Under the pieces are notes generated by a model. It made no database searches, was not told the origin of the DNA, and saw only the letters and a program-made list of their open reading frames with translations. Both the position numbers and the translations under genes were made by a program. From Rhodospirillaceae bacterium (GTDB lineage Bacteria; Pseudomonadota; Alphaproteobacteria; UBA8366): a stretch of DNA of 64,000 bases. Of this stretch, positions 55,296-63,599 are shown piece after piece. Position 1 is the stretch's first letter. Every line of letters starts with the position of its first letter. The DNA is taken from assembly GCA_002722095.1 (NCBI GenBank), contig PBKG01000006.1, positions 545,826 to 609,825 on the forward strand, written 5' to 3'.

Positions 55296-55729
55296 CCGCG
55301 GCTTGATTGTGCAGGTCGAGACCTAGACAACGATTCGAAGAATCTGGGATCCCGCTTTGGCGCGTGGCGGGCAAAATCCTGTAAAAACCGGAGAAAATGT
55401 GATATTCTAATGGGATATCGCCTAGGTAGCGTTCTAGGCTAGGCATAATCGCAGGCGGACCTGCCCGCATTTCATCCGACAAAGATCTGCCACAGAAGGC
55501 AAGAATCAGAACAAAAAGGATGACTTGAACGGGACCTATCTGAAGATGCACGGGACGGCTGGAATATCAATATACGGCGTCGAACGACCATCGGCGTCGT
55601 AGAGGAGCACGATTTTTTGTATCGAATTATGGCCACCGGCGAATGGAGCACCGGTCGCGCGGTACGGTAACGCGAAACATAACGAGGAACTTATAAACTC
55701 GGAATTTTAAACTCGGAGAAGAATTAAGC
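55296..55729. other. 434-bp intergenic region upstream of carD
   Basis: No convincing gene. It contains GATAT / ATATC (about 55401-55420), a CACCGG direct repeat 15 bp apart (55634 and 55649), and a 10-bp direct repeat TAAACTCGGA (55694-55703 and 55708-55717) just before the carD ribosome-binding site. It probably holds the carD promoter; no clear -35/-10 pair can be assigned. Confidence 0.3.
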
Positions 55730-56227
55730 ATGGCTGCAAAACAAAAATTCAAAAAAAATGACTGGGTGGTCTATCCGACTCATGGCGTCGGCCGTGTCAC
55801 CGGTATTGAAAAACAGGAAATCGAACAGGAATCGATTACCTTGATCGTGATCAGTTTCGAACAGGATCGTATGACCCTGCGCGTTCCGGTAACCAAAGCC
55901 GAGGATTCGGGGTTGCGCAAATTATCGTCGAAGGACGAAATGAAATCGGCGCTCAAGACTTTGAAAGGGCGCAGTCGAGTTCGCCGCACCATGTGGAGCC
56001 GCCGCGCCCAGGAATATGAAGCAAAAATCAATTCCGGCAATCCGGTTTCGATCGCCGAGGTAGTGCGCGATCTTCATCGTAGCGCCGGTCAGCCCGACCA
56101 ATCCTATAGCGAACGCCAGATTTACCAGGCTGCGCTTGAGCGTTTGTCGCGTGAACTGGCGGCGGTTGAATCGATAGACGAAGAGCAGGCGACCGAAAAG
56201 CTTGAGCAAATGTTGCAAGCCGCATAG
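55730..56227 (+). CDS. carD: CarD/CdnL-family transcription regulator
   Basis: 165 residues. The N-terminal Tudor-like RNA-polymerase-interaction domain reads FKKNDWVVYPTHGVGRVTGI, and the C-terminal helical domain contains SRVRRTMWSRRAQEYEAKI with the conserved Trp that enters the -10 upstream edge. CdnL proteins stabilise open complexes at rRNA and housekeeping promoters. A GC-rich stem-loop follows the stop. Confidence 0.93.
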   Translation: MAAKQKFKKNDWVVYPTHGVGRVTGIEKQEIEQESITLIVISFEQDRMTLRVPVTKAEDSGLRKLSSKDEMKSALKTLKGRSRVRRTMWSRRAQEYEAKINSGNPVSIAEVVRDLHRSAGQPDQSYSERQIYQAALERLSRELAAVESIDEEQATEKLEQMLQAA

Positions 56228-56239
56228 GCTTTAAGCGAC

Positions 56240-56256
56240 ACGCCGCCGGGCGGCGT
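56240..56256. other. GC-rich stem-loop after carD
   Basis: ACGCCGC-CGG-GCGGCGT is a perfect 7-bp stem with a 3-nt loop, 12 bp past the carD stop. There is no T run directly after it on the plus strand, so it may be an attenuator or an RNA-stabilising structure rather than a full terminator. Confidence 0.35.
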
Positions 56257-56306
56257 CCCGGGCGGTGTGGCAAATTTTCGCAAATGATCGGGCGCCTTGG
56301 TTGGCC

Positions 56307-57173
56307 ATGTCCGATTCACAGCAACCAGAAGCAGGATTGGAATCGATGCTCCCCCGCGGGGCATCCGCAGGTGCAGGTCGTGCACCAATCGCTGTTTTGC
56401 GCGGTGCGCGGCGGATTTGGACAATCGGCGCTGTGCACGGCGATACCAATCGTTTGGAAGCGCTTTGTCAGCAGTTGATTCCACGTTTCGAGCTTGGCGA
56501 CAGGTTGGTTTTTCTTGGGAATTACCTCGGTTACGGCAATACCATACCCGAAACCGTCGACACGCTTTTGGCTCTTCGACGCGCTTTTATGGCGCGTCCG
56601 CCATACGTTCCGGCCGAAGACATCGTTTTTCTGCGTGGCTGTCAGGAAGAAATGCTGCGCTGTATCTTGGAACTGCAATTTGCAGTCGACCCTGGAAATA
56701 TTCTGGAGTGGGCATTAGGCCGCGGTGCCGGCCCGACCATTAGCGCATATGGCGGCGACCAGGAGGCGGGGTTGGCATGCGCCCGCGACGGGCCGCTGGC
56801 GCTAACCCGCTGGACCGGCGCGGTCCGGGAAAATCTTCGCCAGCGTCCGGGCCACGCGGATTTAATGAGTAACCTTCACTGGGCTGCGTGTACCCATGAT
56901 CAAAAACTGCTGTTCGTGTCATCCGGCCTCGATACTTCGAAGCAGATTGGTGCCCAGTCGGACAGTTTTTGGTGGGCTGGGCGCAGCTTTGCGGCCATAA
57001 ATGCGCCGTATGGCGATTTTGAGAAAATTGTCCGCGGTTTCGATCCTGCCCAAGCCGGATATGCCGAAACACCGTTTACGATCACTGTAGATGGCGGTTG
57101 CGGGTTTGGCGGCCATTTGATGGCGGTTTGCCTATCGCCAGAAGGTGCCATTCTTCATCGATTGGCAGTTTAA
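56307..57173 (+). CDS. Calcineurin-fold serine/threonine phosphatase homologue lacking metal ligands
   Basis: 288 residues from the ATG at 56307 (frame open to 56265; also ATG 56346). Sequence order and flanks match bacterial PPP-type phosphatases, but the metal sites are changed. GDIHG becomes GAVHG (in IGAVHGDTNRLE), the GDYIDRG block becomes GNYLGYG (in LVFLGNYLGYGNTIP), and GNHEEM becomes GCQEEM (in VFLRGCQEEML). Only the first His is kept. It is therefore unlikely to be a metal phosphatase; it may bind a ligand or protein. It lies between carD and rpoH. Confidence 0.7.
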   Translation: MSDSQQPEAGLESMLPRGASAGAGRAPIAVLRGARRIWTIGAVHGDTNRLEALCQQLIPRFELGDRLVFLGNYLGYGNTIPETVDTLLALRRAFMARPPYVPAEDIVFLRGCQEEMLRCILELQFAVDPGNILEWALGRGAGPTISAYGGDQEAGLACARDGPLALTRWTGAVRENLRQRPGHADLMSNLHWAACTHDQKLLFVSSGLDTSKQIGAQSDSFWWAGRSFAAINAPYGDFEKIVRGFDPAQAGYAETPFTITVDGGCGFGGHLMAVCLSPEGAILHRLAV

Positions 57174-57617
57174 ATTCTCGCCGATGTTCGCACGCCGGTT
57201 TTCCAAAACCGGTTCTGTAGGCCGAAATTTGATTATTTTTATCGGAAATTTCAAATGAGCATCGCAGGAAGCAGTTTTATTGCGTTGCGGAATAAAAGAA
57301 AGCAATAGAATCATCGGTTCACAAAAAAACATTAAATTTCAAATGTTAATAACGTTTTTTTGAAGAGATTGAATCAAATTGCCGTTGCCTCAATCGCCCC
57401 CTAACCCCTAGAATGATAATGCAGCAAGGGCGGATTATCTTTTCTTGACCGTTGTAGTCGGGAATTCCCCGAAGTTACCGCCCAATAGATTGCTGTCACA
57501 TATGGGGTGCTCGTGGGATTTGAATTTGTCTCCCGCGAATTTGGTCGAATATGCGATTTAACGGTGATCCTCTGCACGTTCGATCCCGTATCCCATAAGG
57601 GAAAGGTTAGGTGCGAA
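57174..57617. other. 444-bp region upstream of rpoH
   Basis: No separate gene is evident; the rpoH frame is open back to 57507 but without family similarity. CCGGTTTT-CC-AAAACCGG (57195-57212) is a perfect inverted repeat just after the phosphatase-fold gene and may act as a terminator. GGGAATTCCC (57460-57469) is a palindrome in the probable rpoH promoter region. Much of 57220-57380 is AT-rich. No unambiguous sigma-32 or sigma-70 promoter was found. Confidence 0.35.
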
Positions 57618-58499
57618 ATGGCGATTATCGACGATCCACAAACTCAGGCGGCGAACACACGCTTTATTCGTAAAACAATGCGTGAGCCACTGCTTTCGCG
57701 CGAGCTGGAATTCGAACTTGCCAAAAAATGGCGCGATAAGGGCGATGAAAAATCGTTGCACCGGTTGATCAATGCCTATGCACGATTGGCAGTCAGTATC
57801 GCAGGCCGATTTCGTCACTACGGATTGCCTTTCGGCGACCTGGTACAGGAAGGCATGGTCGGGCTCATGCAAGCGGCCGAACGTTTCGAGCCTGAGCGCC
57901 AGGTGCGCTTTTCCACCTATGCATCTTGGTGGATCCGCTCGGCGATCCAGGACTTCATCTTGCGCAACTGGTCGATTGTACGTACCGGCACCACCTCGGC
58001 GCAAAAATCGCTATTTTTCAATTTGCGGCGTTTGCGCGCTCGGATCGATGGTGCCAACGCAAATATCATGAACGATACCGCGCGTCAGGAGATCGCCGAC
58101 CAACTGAAGGTCAAGCTCAGCGACGTCGAAAGCATGGAAATGCGTTTGAGCGGTGGAGACCAGTCACTAAATGCGGTGGTCGGCGAGGGCTCTGATGATC
58201 AATGGCAGGATTTGCTACCCGACGAGCGGCCGACGCCTGAAAAAGTCGTGACGGGGCTGAAGGATTCAGAAACCCGGTCACGGTGGTTGGAATCCGCACT
58301 TGGTGAATTGAGCGACCGCGAGCAGAAGATCATCCGCGAACGTCGTCTTGTCGATGATGGCGCCACCCTCGAACAGCTGGGACAGGCCCTTGGTGTCAGT
58401 AAGGAGCGGGTGCGGCAATTGGAACAGCGTGCTCTCGGCAAGCTGCGCCAGCATTTGGAAAATTCCGTCGTAATCCAGGACGATCTGTTCAACGAGTAG
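57618..58499 (+). CDS. rpoH: RNA polymerase sigma-32 factor RpoH
   Basis: 293 residues. Region 2 reads LVQEGMVGLMQAAERFEPER and FSTYASWWIRSAIQDFILRNW; the RpoH box is QKSLFFNLRRL; region 4.2 has LGVSKERVRQLEQRALGKL. It directs heat-shock transcription. Many alphaproteobacteria carry two RpoH paralogues; only one is visible here. The ATG at 57618 (after GGTTAGGTGCGAA) gives the family N-terminus. Confidence 0.95.
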   Translation: MAIIDDPQTQAANTRFIRKTMREPLLSRELEFELAKKWRDKGDEKSLHRLINAYARLAVSIAGRFRHYGLPFGDLVQEGMVGLMQAAERFEPERQVRFSTYASWWIRSAIQDFILRNWSIVRTGTTSAQKSLFFNLRRLRARIDGANANIMNDTARQEIADQLKVKLSDVESMEMRLSGGDQSLNAVVGEGSDDQWQDLLPDERPTPEKVVTGLKDSETRSRWLESALGELSDREQKIIRERRLVDDGATLEQLGQALGVSKERVRQLEQRALGKLRQHLENSVVIQDDLFNE

Positions 58500-58522
58500 G
58501 TTGGGTTGTCCGGCTAACGGAT

Positions 58523-59980
58523 CTAAATCACCAGTTTTACGCTTTCGCCCGCCGGGACAGTGTCTGTCTGGCGGGCGAATTCGTTCAGGACCCGAAACCA
58601 TGATTCTTTGTAGGTCGACACTGCCATGCGCCGAGAAAGGCTGGACACTCTGGCCGGGGTTTCGAGCTGTACAACTTGAAGATGGAGTGGGCGGATCGAA
58701 TCCGCTTCTGACGCGCTAATTCTACGAAAGCTGTATGTGGTATCGCGTAAGCCGTAGGATAGCTGAGACATGACGCGGCTCGGTGCGATAAACAGAAATC
58801 GATATATATGTTTGCGGTCGTAGCGTATGGCGACCGCGCGCAGCGTCACCGTTCCGTTTCGGGACTTGGCCTCGGTCCAGCCGGTTGCCGCGTCCATCCC
58901 GTTGATACGTAGCGGCTCCATATCCCGCAACCGCAGTTTTCTTGCCCAGGCGTTAGCTAAATAAGACCGCATCGAGCCTTGGAACGGTCTCGAGGCGAGA
59001 TCGAAGATGATCCCACTGCCGCGCGGACCTTTGGCGATCACTTCGCTGGGAGAGTTTTGAATGCGGAACCCCTTCGGCACCCGGAAGGAAAACCGCAGCG
59101 CGGCATGCGTGAAAACTCGGCCACGTACGACGCCTTGCTCTGGATCGTCGCCGAACACCATACCGTTGATGTTTTTCAGAAAGTTTTCCTTGTAGCTCAG
59201 CTGCCAACCGCCGCGCGCGATCTTTGCGTGGCGAATGGAACGGCGCACGCGATCGATCGTGCGTGGGTGGCTCGACGTCATGTCGCGCGCATCGACACTT
59301 CCTGCCGGGCGTCCGTCGATGACCGCACTCAATTGGCTATGAGCACGGAGGTTCCCGAGGAAACTTGCCAAACCGTCGGGGTTGTAGCCGGCACGGCCCA
59401 TATAGCGAACCCCGAGCACGTCGGCTTCGTGTTCCTGCTCCTGGGAAAATCCGGCCAAGCGTTGCTGAGCCAAACCGACTGCCGCATTACCGAGACCGTT
59501 TGTGCCCAGCACCGCACCAAGCAAACCAGCCGCCATTGCCTCGCGACGGGCGCGTTCTGCTGCTTCGATCCGTTTGGAGGTGTGGCGTGCGACGACATGG
59601 CCGATTTCGTGGCCGAGAACGCCGGCCACTTCTGCTTCGTCGCTGGCCAATGCGACCAGGCCGCGGGTGATATAGATGAACCCGCCCGGTAAGGCGAAGG
59701 CGTTTACATCTGGGCTGTTCAGAAGTGTGAATCGAAAACCGATGTCCTGTCGTCCGGTCGCACGTACTAGCCGCGACGCGATAAGCGCAAAATAGCCTCC
59801 GACTTTTGGATCGTCGTAGACACCGCCATATTCCTCAATGATTTTCGGGTGATTCTGGCTGCCGAGTTGTTTTTCCTCGCGCGGCGTCAAGGCCTGGGCC
59901 AAACAGGTGGGGCAAAACCCGGCCAATGCGCTGCCAGCCATCAAGCCGCAAAAATGACGCCTGTGCAACTGAAGTGCCAT
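58523..59980 (-). CDS. Exported M48-family zinc metalloprotease
   Basis: 485 residues. The N-terminus LHRRHFCGLMAGSALAGFC is a twin-arginine-like or lipoprotein-like export signal. The zinc motif HEIGH is at 124-128 and the third ligand is the Glu of EHEADVLGVRYM near 182. A long C-terminal domain (from about 280) with FRVPKGFRIQNSP follows. It resembles BepA/YfgC-type envelope proteases that maintain outer-membrane assembly. It converges on rpoH with 23 bp between stops. Confidence 0.88.
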   Translation of the reverse strand: MALQLHRRHFCGLMAGSALAGFCPTCLAQALTPREEKQLGSQNHPKIIEEYGGVYDDPKVGGYFALIASRLVRATGRQDIGFRFTLLNSPDVNAFALPGGFIYITRGLVALASDEAEVAGVLGHEIGHVVARHTSKRIEAAERARREAMAAGLLGAVLGTNGLGNAAVGLAQQRLAGFSQEQEHEADVLGVRYMGRAGYNPDGLASFLGNLRAHSQLSAVIDGRPAGSVDARDMTSSHPRTIDRVRRSIRHAKIARGGWQLSYKENFLKNINGMVFGDDPEQGVVRGRVFTHAALRFSFRVPKGFRIQNSPSEVIAKGPRGSGIIFDLASRPFQGSMRSYLANAWARKLRLRDMEPLRINGMDAATGWTEAKSRNGTVTLRAVAIRYDRKHIYRFLFIAPSRVMSQLSYGLRDTTYSFRRISASEADSIRPLHLQVVQLETPARVSSLSRRMAVSTYKESWFRVLNEFARQTDTVPAGESVKLVI

Positions 59981-60090
59981 TGAAGAGGTCCTCTCCGTAT
60001 TTAAAACGCGCCACCCAAGCGTCTTCGCTGAAATTTTCTCGTTTTATGAGCTGCCATGCAAGACGGTACGAAAGCTATTTCCTTTTTTGG

Positions 60091-60858
60091 TTAGTCCAGA
60101 ATCTCGATTTGTTCCGGGTGTGTGGCTTCGATGAAAGGACCGTTCCAATTTTTGATCCAGCCACGTACCCGGACACGCTTTCCCGCCAGTGCGGATAGTG
60201 AAACCCCGCTCTTTTTGAACGTGCGCAGATGCCGTTTTTTAACCGAAATCGTAAAATCGCTCCGCCAATCTTCATCGAAATTTATATAGGTACGTTTGCG
60301 GCGCTCCGCCACCTTGAACACACGCCCTTCGACAAGTTGAAAGGAGTTGATGTAGCGACCCGCATTCTCTGCATTTCGGACACGATAGAAGGGGTGGCGC
60401 CATATTCCGCGACGGTTGGCGCGGGCCTCGCGCTCGAGCGACAGCATCTCGCTTACCAAAGCCCGGTTGTCACGAAAGCTATAGACCCGTGCCATGCCGG
60501 CTTGCAGCATTTCACCCTGAATCCAGGTACCTGCGGCGTCATGGAGATGAGCCAGTAGACGACCGTGCCGATCAATTTCGCGTCCGCCAAAGGACAGCAT
60601 CAGTCGGCGCCCGAGGGTGAGTTTCTCCAGCCGTCTGCGGGACTTTTCACCTAACGGCCAGGCACGGAAACCTTTGCGGCCTAGTGGCAGCTTTGGCGCT
60701 TGGAGGCCCACCAGGCGCACTTGTTTGCCCGATTTGAGCACCAAAGTGTCGCCGTCGATGATCTCAACCGCCACCTCGGTGCCCTTCCGAATCAGCTCGC
60801 CCGCGCTAGCCGTTTGGAGAAAGGCCAAAAAAAAGATCGAAAACCAACACAATCGCAT
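60091..60858 (-). CDS. Exported thermonuclease-like (SNase) domain protein
   Basis: 255 residues. A signal peptide (CWFSIFFLAFLQTASA) precedes an SNase-like OB fold with the VEIIDGDTLVLKSGKQVRL and GLQAPKLP segments (Asp ligands and the Arg in the QVRLVGL turn) and GRLLAHLHDAAG. The C-terminal part (LSALAGKRVRVRGWIKNW) adds a second OB-like strand set. Nuclease activity is probable but not assured; the catalytic Glu-Arg set is only partly visible. Same strand as the M48 protease, upstream. Confidence 0.75.
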   Translation of the reverse strand: MRLCWFSIFFLAFLQTASAGELIRKGTEVAVEIIDGDTLVLKSGKQVRLVGLQAPKLPLGRKGFRAWPLGEKSRRRLEKLTLGRRLMLSFGGREIDRHGRLLAHLHDAAGTWIQGEMLQAGMARVYSFRDNRALVSEMLSLEREARANRRGIWRHPFYRVRNAENAGRYINSFQLVEGRVFKVAERRKRTYINFDEDWRSDFTISVKKRHLRTFKKSGVSLSALAGKRVRVRGWIKNWNGPFIEATHPEQIEILD

Positions 60859-60933
60859 GGCTTTAATATAGCCGAGTCCGGCGCGTCGATTTATAACCAA
60901 ACGACGAACTCAGCATCGCTTAGATTGAAAAAC

Positions 60934-61908
60934 ATGGACACCGTCCGGCGCCTCTCGGACCTTTATCCGGAAATTGACCCTTACGACACCGGCAGTTTGG
61001 CGGTGGAGGACCCCCATTCCCTTTATTGGGAGCAATCGGGGAATCCCGATGGGGTCCCAGCGTTGTTTCTTCACGGGGGCCCAGGTTCGGGTGCGACCCC
61101 GGCGCATCGGCGATTTTTCGATCCCTCCCATTATCGCATCGTGATTTTCGACCAGCGGGGCGCGGGCCGGTCGACGCCGCTCGGTTGTCTCGAGAACAAC
61201 ACGACGTCTCGTCTCATTTCCGATATCGAAGCGCTGCGTGTTCGATTGGGGATAGAGAAGTGGCTGGTTTTTGGGGGTTCCTGGGGTTCAAGCCTGGCAC
61301 TTGCCTATGCCGCGGCCCATGCGGACAGATGTTTGGGCCTTGTTTTGCGGGGAATATTTCTTTGCCGCCGCCAGGAAGTCGAATGGTTTATGACCGGCAT
61401 GCGCACGGTGTTCCCCGAAGCATGGCATGCATTCGCCGACCATTTGCCTGCTGAAGAACGGGATGATCTGCTTAATAATTACTACACACGGCTCACCGAT
61501 CCTGACCCGGAGGTTCATTTGCCGGCGGCAAAGGCCTGGAGTCGCTACGAAGGGGCGTGTTCGACCCTAAAACCGAGCCCCGAGACCATCGCAGCCTTCG
61601 ATAACCCCAAGCTTGCGCTCGGGTTGGCGCGGATAGAGGCACACTATTTCCGTCACGGTCTTTATTTCGAGGAAGGGGAACTGCTGGCGAATGTGGACCG
61701 GTTTCGCCACTTGCCCGGCGCGATCATCCAAGGCCGCTACGATATCGTATGTCCGATCCGTACGGCGGATGCCCTCGCGCGTGCCTGGCCGGAAGCGGAA
61801 TACACGATTGTTCCCGATGCCGGTCACTCGGCGATGGAACCGGGCATCCTGAGGGCACTTGTAAAAGCGACAGATAGCTTTCGTTCGCTCGAAGTACCGC
61901 CCAAATAG
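60934..61908 (+). CDS. pip: Proline iminopeptidase
   Basis: 324 residues of the alpha/beta hydrolase S33 group. HGGPGSGATPAHRRFFDP is the oxyanion loop, DQRGAGRSTP a family block, and the nucleophile Ser116 is in FGGSWGSS. The Asp is in GRYDIVCP and the His in PDAGHSAMEPG. It removes N-terminal proline from peptides. The ATG at 60934 gives the family N-terminus; upstream frame is antisense to the nuclease gene. Confidence 0.93.
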   Translation: MDTVRRLSDLYPEIDPYDTGSLAVEDPHSLYWEQSGNPDGVPALFLHGGPGSGATPAHRRFFDPSHYRIVIFDQRGAGRSTPLGCLENNTTSRLISDIEALRVRLGIEKWLVFGGSWGSSLALAYAAAHADRCLGLVLRGIFLCRRQEVEWFMTGMRTVFPEAWHAFADHLPAEERDDLLNNYYTRLTDPDPEVHLPAAKAWSRYEGACSTLKPSPETIAAFDNPKLALGLARIEAHYFRHGLYFEEGELLANVDRFRHLPGAIIQGRYDIVCPIRTADALARAWPEAEYTIVPDAGHSAMEPGILRALVKATDSFRSLEVPPK

Positions 61909-61955
61909 TGCCAAGTAATTCCATATCGGAAGTAGATTCGTTACAAATTAAGCAC

Positions 61956-61983
61956 TTGCGCAATACCAAATTGCCCCTATGAT
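61956..61983 (+). promoter_or_regulatory. Candidate promoter of pagL
   Basis: TTGCGC (61956-61961) and TATGAT (61978-61983) are 16 bp apart; the -10 matches five of six. Transcription would begin near 61990, about 24 bp before the TTG start at 62014. Confidence 0.35.
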
Positions 61984-62013
61984 GCGGAAAAAATAACCGG
62001 AGCATCGGGAATC

Positions 62014-62583
62014 TTGGCTTTGTTGACGCTCAAAAAGCGAGTTTTGGCGGCGACCGCCCTTGTATTGGGACGGGGCGCAGCAGTTTTGCTTGCTTTTTGG
62101 CTGGCAATCGCGCCGGCGGCGGCTGGCAACAAAGACCCCGCTTTCATCAAGCTTGGCGGTGGCGATATTGGCAGCTGTTGTGCCGATCGGGATCAAGCAG
62201 GTGTTTTCAGCATCGAATACCGTGCCGGCCCCGACCTGGAATTGTTACATATTCGGCCTTCATTGGGTGTGTTCGGGACCACCGATGCCAGCATTTATGG
62301 CTGGTTTGGTCTCTCAGGCGACATTTTTTTCGGCCGACGCATCGTATTGACGCTTGGCTCCGCGGTTGGATTTTATCTCGATGGCGAAGGCCAAGATTTG
62401 GGGCATGTGCTTGAATTTCGTTCAGGTGCCGAGATCGCCTGGCGGTTCGATAATCGCGCCCGCCTCGGCATTGGCGTAACTCATCTGTCCAACGCCAACA
62501 TCGCGGATAAGAATCCAGGCACCGAAACAGTGATGCTGATCTATTCGCATCCGCTTAAAAGCCTTTTCAGCGACAAAAAATAG
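62014..62583 (+). CDS. pagL: Lipid A 3-O-deacylase, PagL family
   Basis: 189 residues with a signal peptide (ALVLGRGAAVLLAFWLAIAPAAA) and an outer-membrane beta-barrel-like pattern. The PagL active site is clear: His157 and Ser159 in THLSNANIADKNPG and Glu171 in GTETVMLIY, with the His-to-Glu spacing of 14 seen in Pseudomonas PagL (His126, Ser128, Glu140). It removes the 3-O acyl chain of lipid A. The start is TTG at 62014; no in-frame ATG exists upstream, and TTG 62020 is also possible. A small stem-loop (62583-62595) follows. Confidence 0.8.
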   Translation: MALLTLKKRVLAATALVLGRGAAVLLAFWLAIAPAAAGNKDPAFIKLGGGDIGSCCADRDQAGVFSIEYRAGPDLELLHIRPSLGVFGTTDASIYGWFGLSGDIFFGRRIVLTLGSAVGFYLDGEGQDLGHVLEFRSGAEIAWRFDNRARLGIGVTHLSNANIADKNPGTETVMLIYSHPLKSLFSDKK

Positions 62584-62673
62584 GGCGGTTCGCCCGAAAG
62601 AATTCGTCATCCGCTGCTTGTCTATCGGCAACACCCTGTGTGGTATAGTCGCGCCCGCACACAAAACTGCCAT

Positions 62674-62750
62674 GGCCCCGTAGCTCAGTTGGATAGAGCA
62701 TCAGATTCCTAATCTGAGGGTCGCAGGTTCGAATCCTGCCGGGGTCACCA
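62674..62750 (+). tRNA. tRNA-Arg (anticodon CCT)
   Basis: 77 nt with encoded CCA. Acceptor stem GGCCCCG / CGGGGTC (one G-T pair), D arm GCTCAGTTGGATAGAGC, anticodon stem TCAGA/TCTGA closing TTCCTAA (anticodon CCT), T arm GCAGG TTCGAAT CCTGC. It reads Arg AGG codons. It lies between pagL and the enoyl-CoA hydratase homologue. Confidence 0.97.
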
Positions 62751-62788
62751 GCTAATCAGGCGAAATTTGCAAACTACGAGGTTCTGTC

Positions 62789-63583
62789 ATGTCCGATGCC
62801 GATACCAAAATACTTGCCGTTAAGGACGGCGCCGTCGGGCGGTTTACGATCAATAACCCCGAAAAACGCAACTGCGTGTCGCTCGCCATGTGGCAGCGGA
62901 TCGGCGATGTGTTTGCGGAATGGTCGGCAGACCCTGAGATAAGAGCAATTGTGGTCACCGGCGCGGGCGACAAGAGCTTTTGCGCCGGTGCCGACATAAA
63001 GGAATTCGCAACCTTGCGCAGTACGCCGGAACAAATCGCCCATTATGAGGCGATTTCAGATCGGGCGTTGGAGAACATTGCCGCCGCGCCGAAGCCGATC
63101 ATTGCGCGTATCGACGGGGCCTGCATCGGCGGCGGCTTCGAGCTGGCGCTGCTGTGCGATATACGCATCGCTGCCGATCGTGCCACTTTTGGCGTGACCC
63201 CGGCGCGGGTGGGCCATGGCTATAGTCTTGCCAATATTCGCCTGCTGTTGGCCCATATGTCTGTCTCGGTAACGCGCGAAATTTTATTCACCGCCCGTCA
63301 TTTTCCAGCTGAAGACGCGCTCCGCTGGGGAGTGCTCAATCAGGTGACGGCAGCGGAGAAACTGGACGCCGTCGTCGATGCGATTGCCGAAGAAATTGCC
63401 GCCAACGCCCCGTTGACGGTCAAGGCAGCAAAGCTGACCACGGCGGAAGCGATCAAACCTCAGGATCAATGTGACGAGGCCTTGATCCGCCAGGCAATAC
63501 AAGATTGCTACGAAAGCGAGGATTATCGCGAAGGGCAGCTCGCGTTTGCCGAGAAAAGGAAGCCCGCATTCAAGGGTCGGTAA
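62789..63583 (+). CDS. Enoyl-CoA hydratase/isomerase family protein
   Basis: 264 residues. Crotonase features: FCAGADIKEFATL (oxyanion hole), CIGGGFELALLCDIRIAADR with the first catalytic Glu kept, and TFGVTPARVGHGYSL, where the second Glu of hydratases is absent. It may be an isomerase or a weak hydratase. Only 38 bp separate it from tRNA-Arg, so it may share that transcript. Confidence 0.85.
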   Translation: MSDADTKILAVKDGAVGRFTINNPEKRNCVSLAMWQRIGDVFAEWSADPEIRAIVVTGAGDKSFCAGADIKEFATLRSTPEQIAHYEAISDRALENIAAAPKPIIARIDGACIGGGFELALLCDIRIAADRATFGVTPARVGHGYSLANIRLLLAHMSVSVTREILFTARHFPAEDALRWGVLNQVTAAEKLDAVVDAIAEEIAANAPLTVKAAKLTTAEAIKPQDQCDEALIRQAIQDCYESEDYREGQLAFAEKRKPAFKGR

Positions 63584-63599
63584 AGCGAACGACCGAAGT

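Noticed and set aside
55270..55551. 93-codon minus-strand frame beginning with a hydrophobic segment (VQVILFVLILAFCG)
   Set aside because: It resembles a signal peptide, but the rest is unpatterned, it overlaps the end of fdxA and there is no clear ribosome-binding site. I could not support it as a gene.
58501..58719. Plus-strand 72-codon frame after rpoH whose end (GGSNPLLTR) looks like read-through of a tRNA T arm
   Set aside because: GGATCGAATCC occurs there but no cloverleaf can be built, and the M48 protease on the other strand accounts for the sequence.
62618..62649. TTGTCT and TATAGT as a promoter for tRNA-Arg
   Set aside because: The spacer is 20 bp, too long for a convincing sigma-70 promoter, though the -10 element alone may be used.
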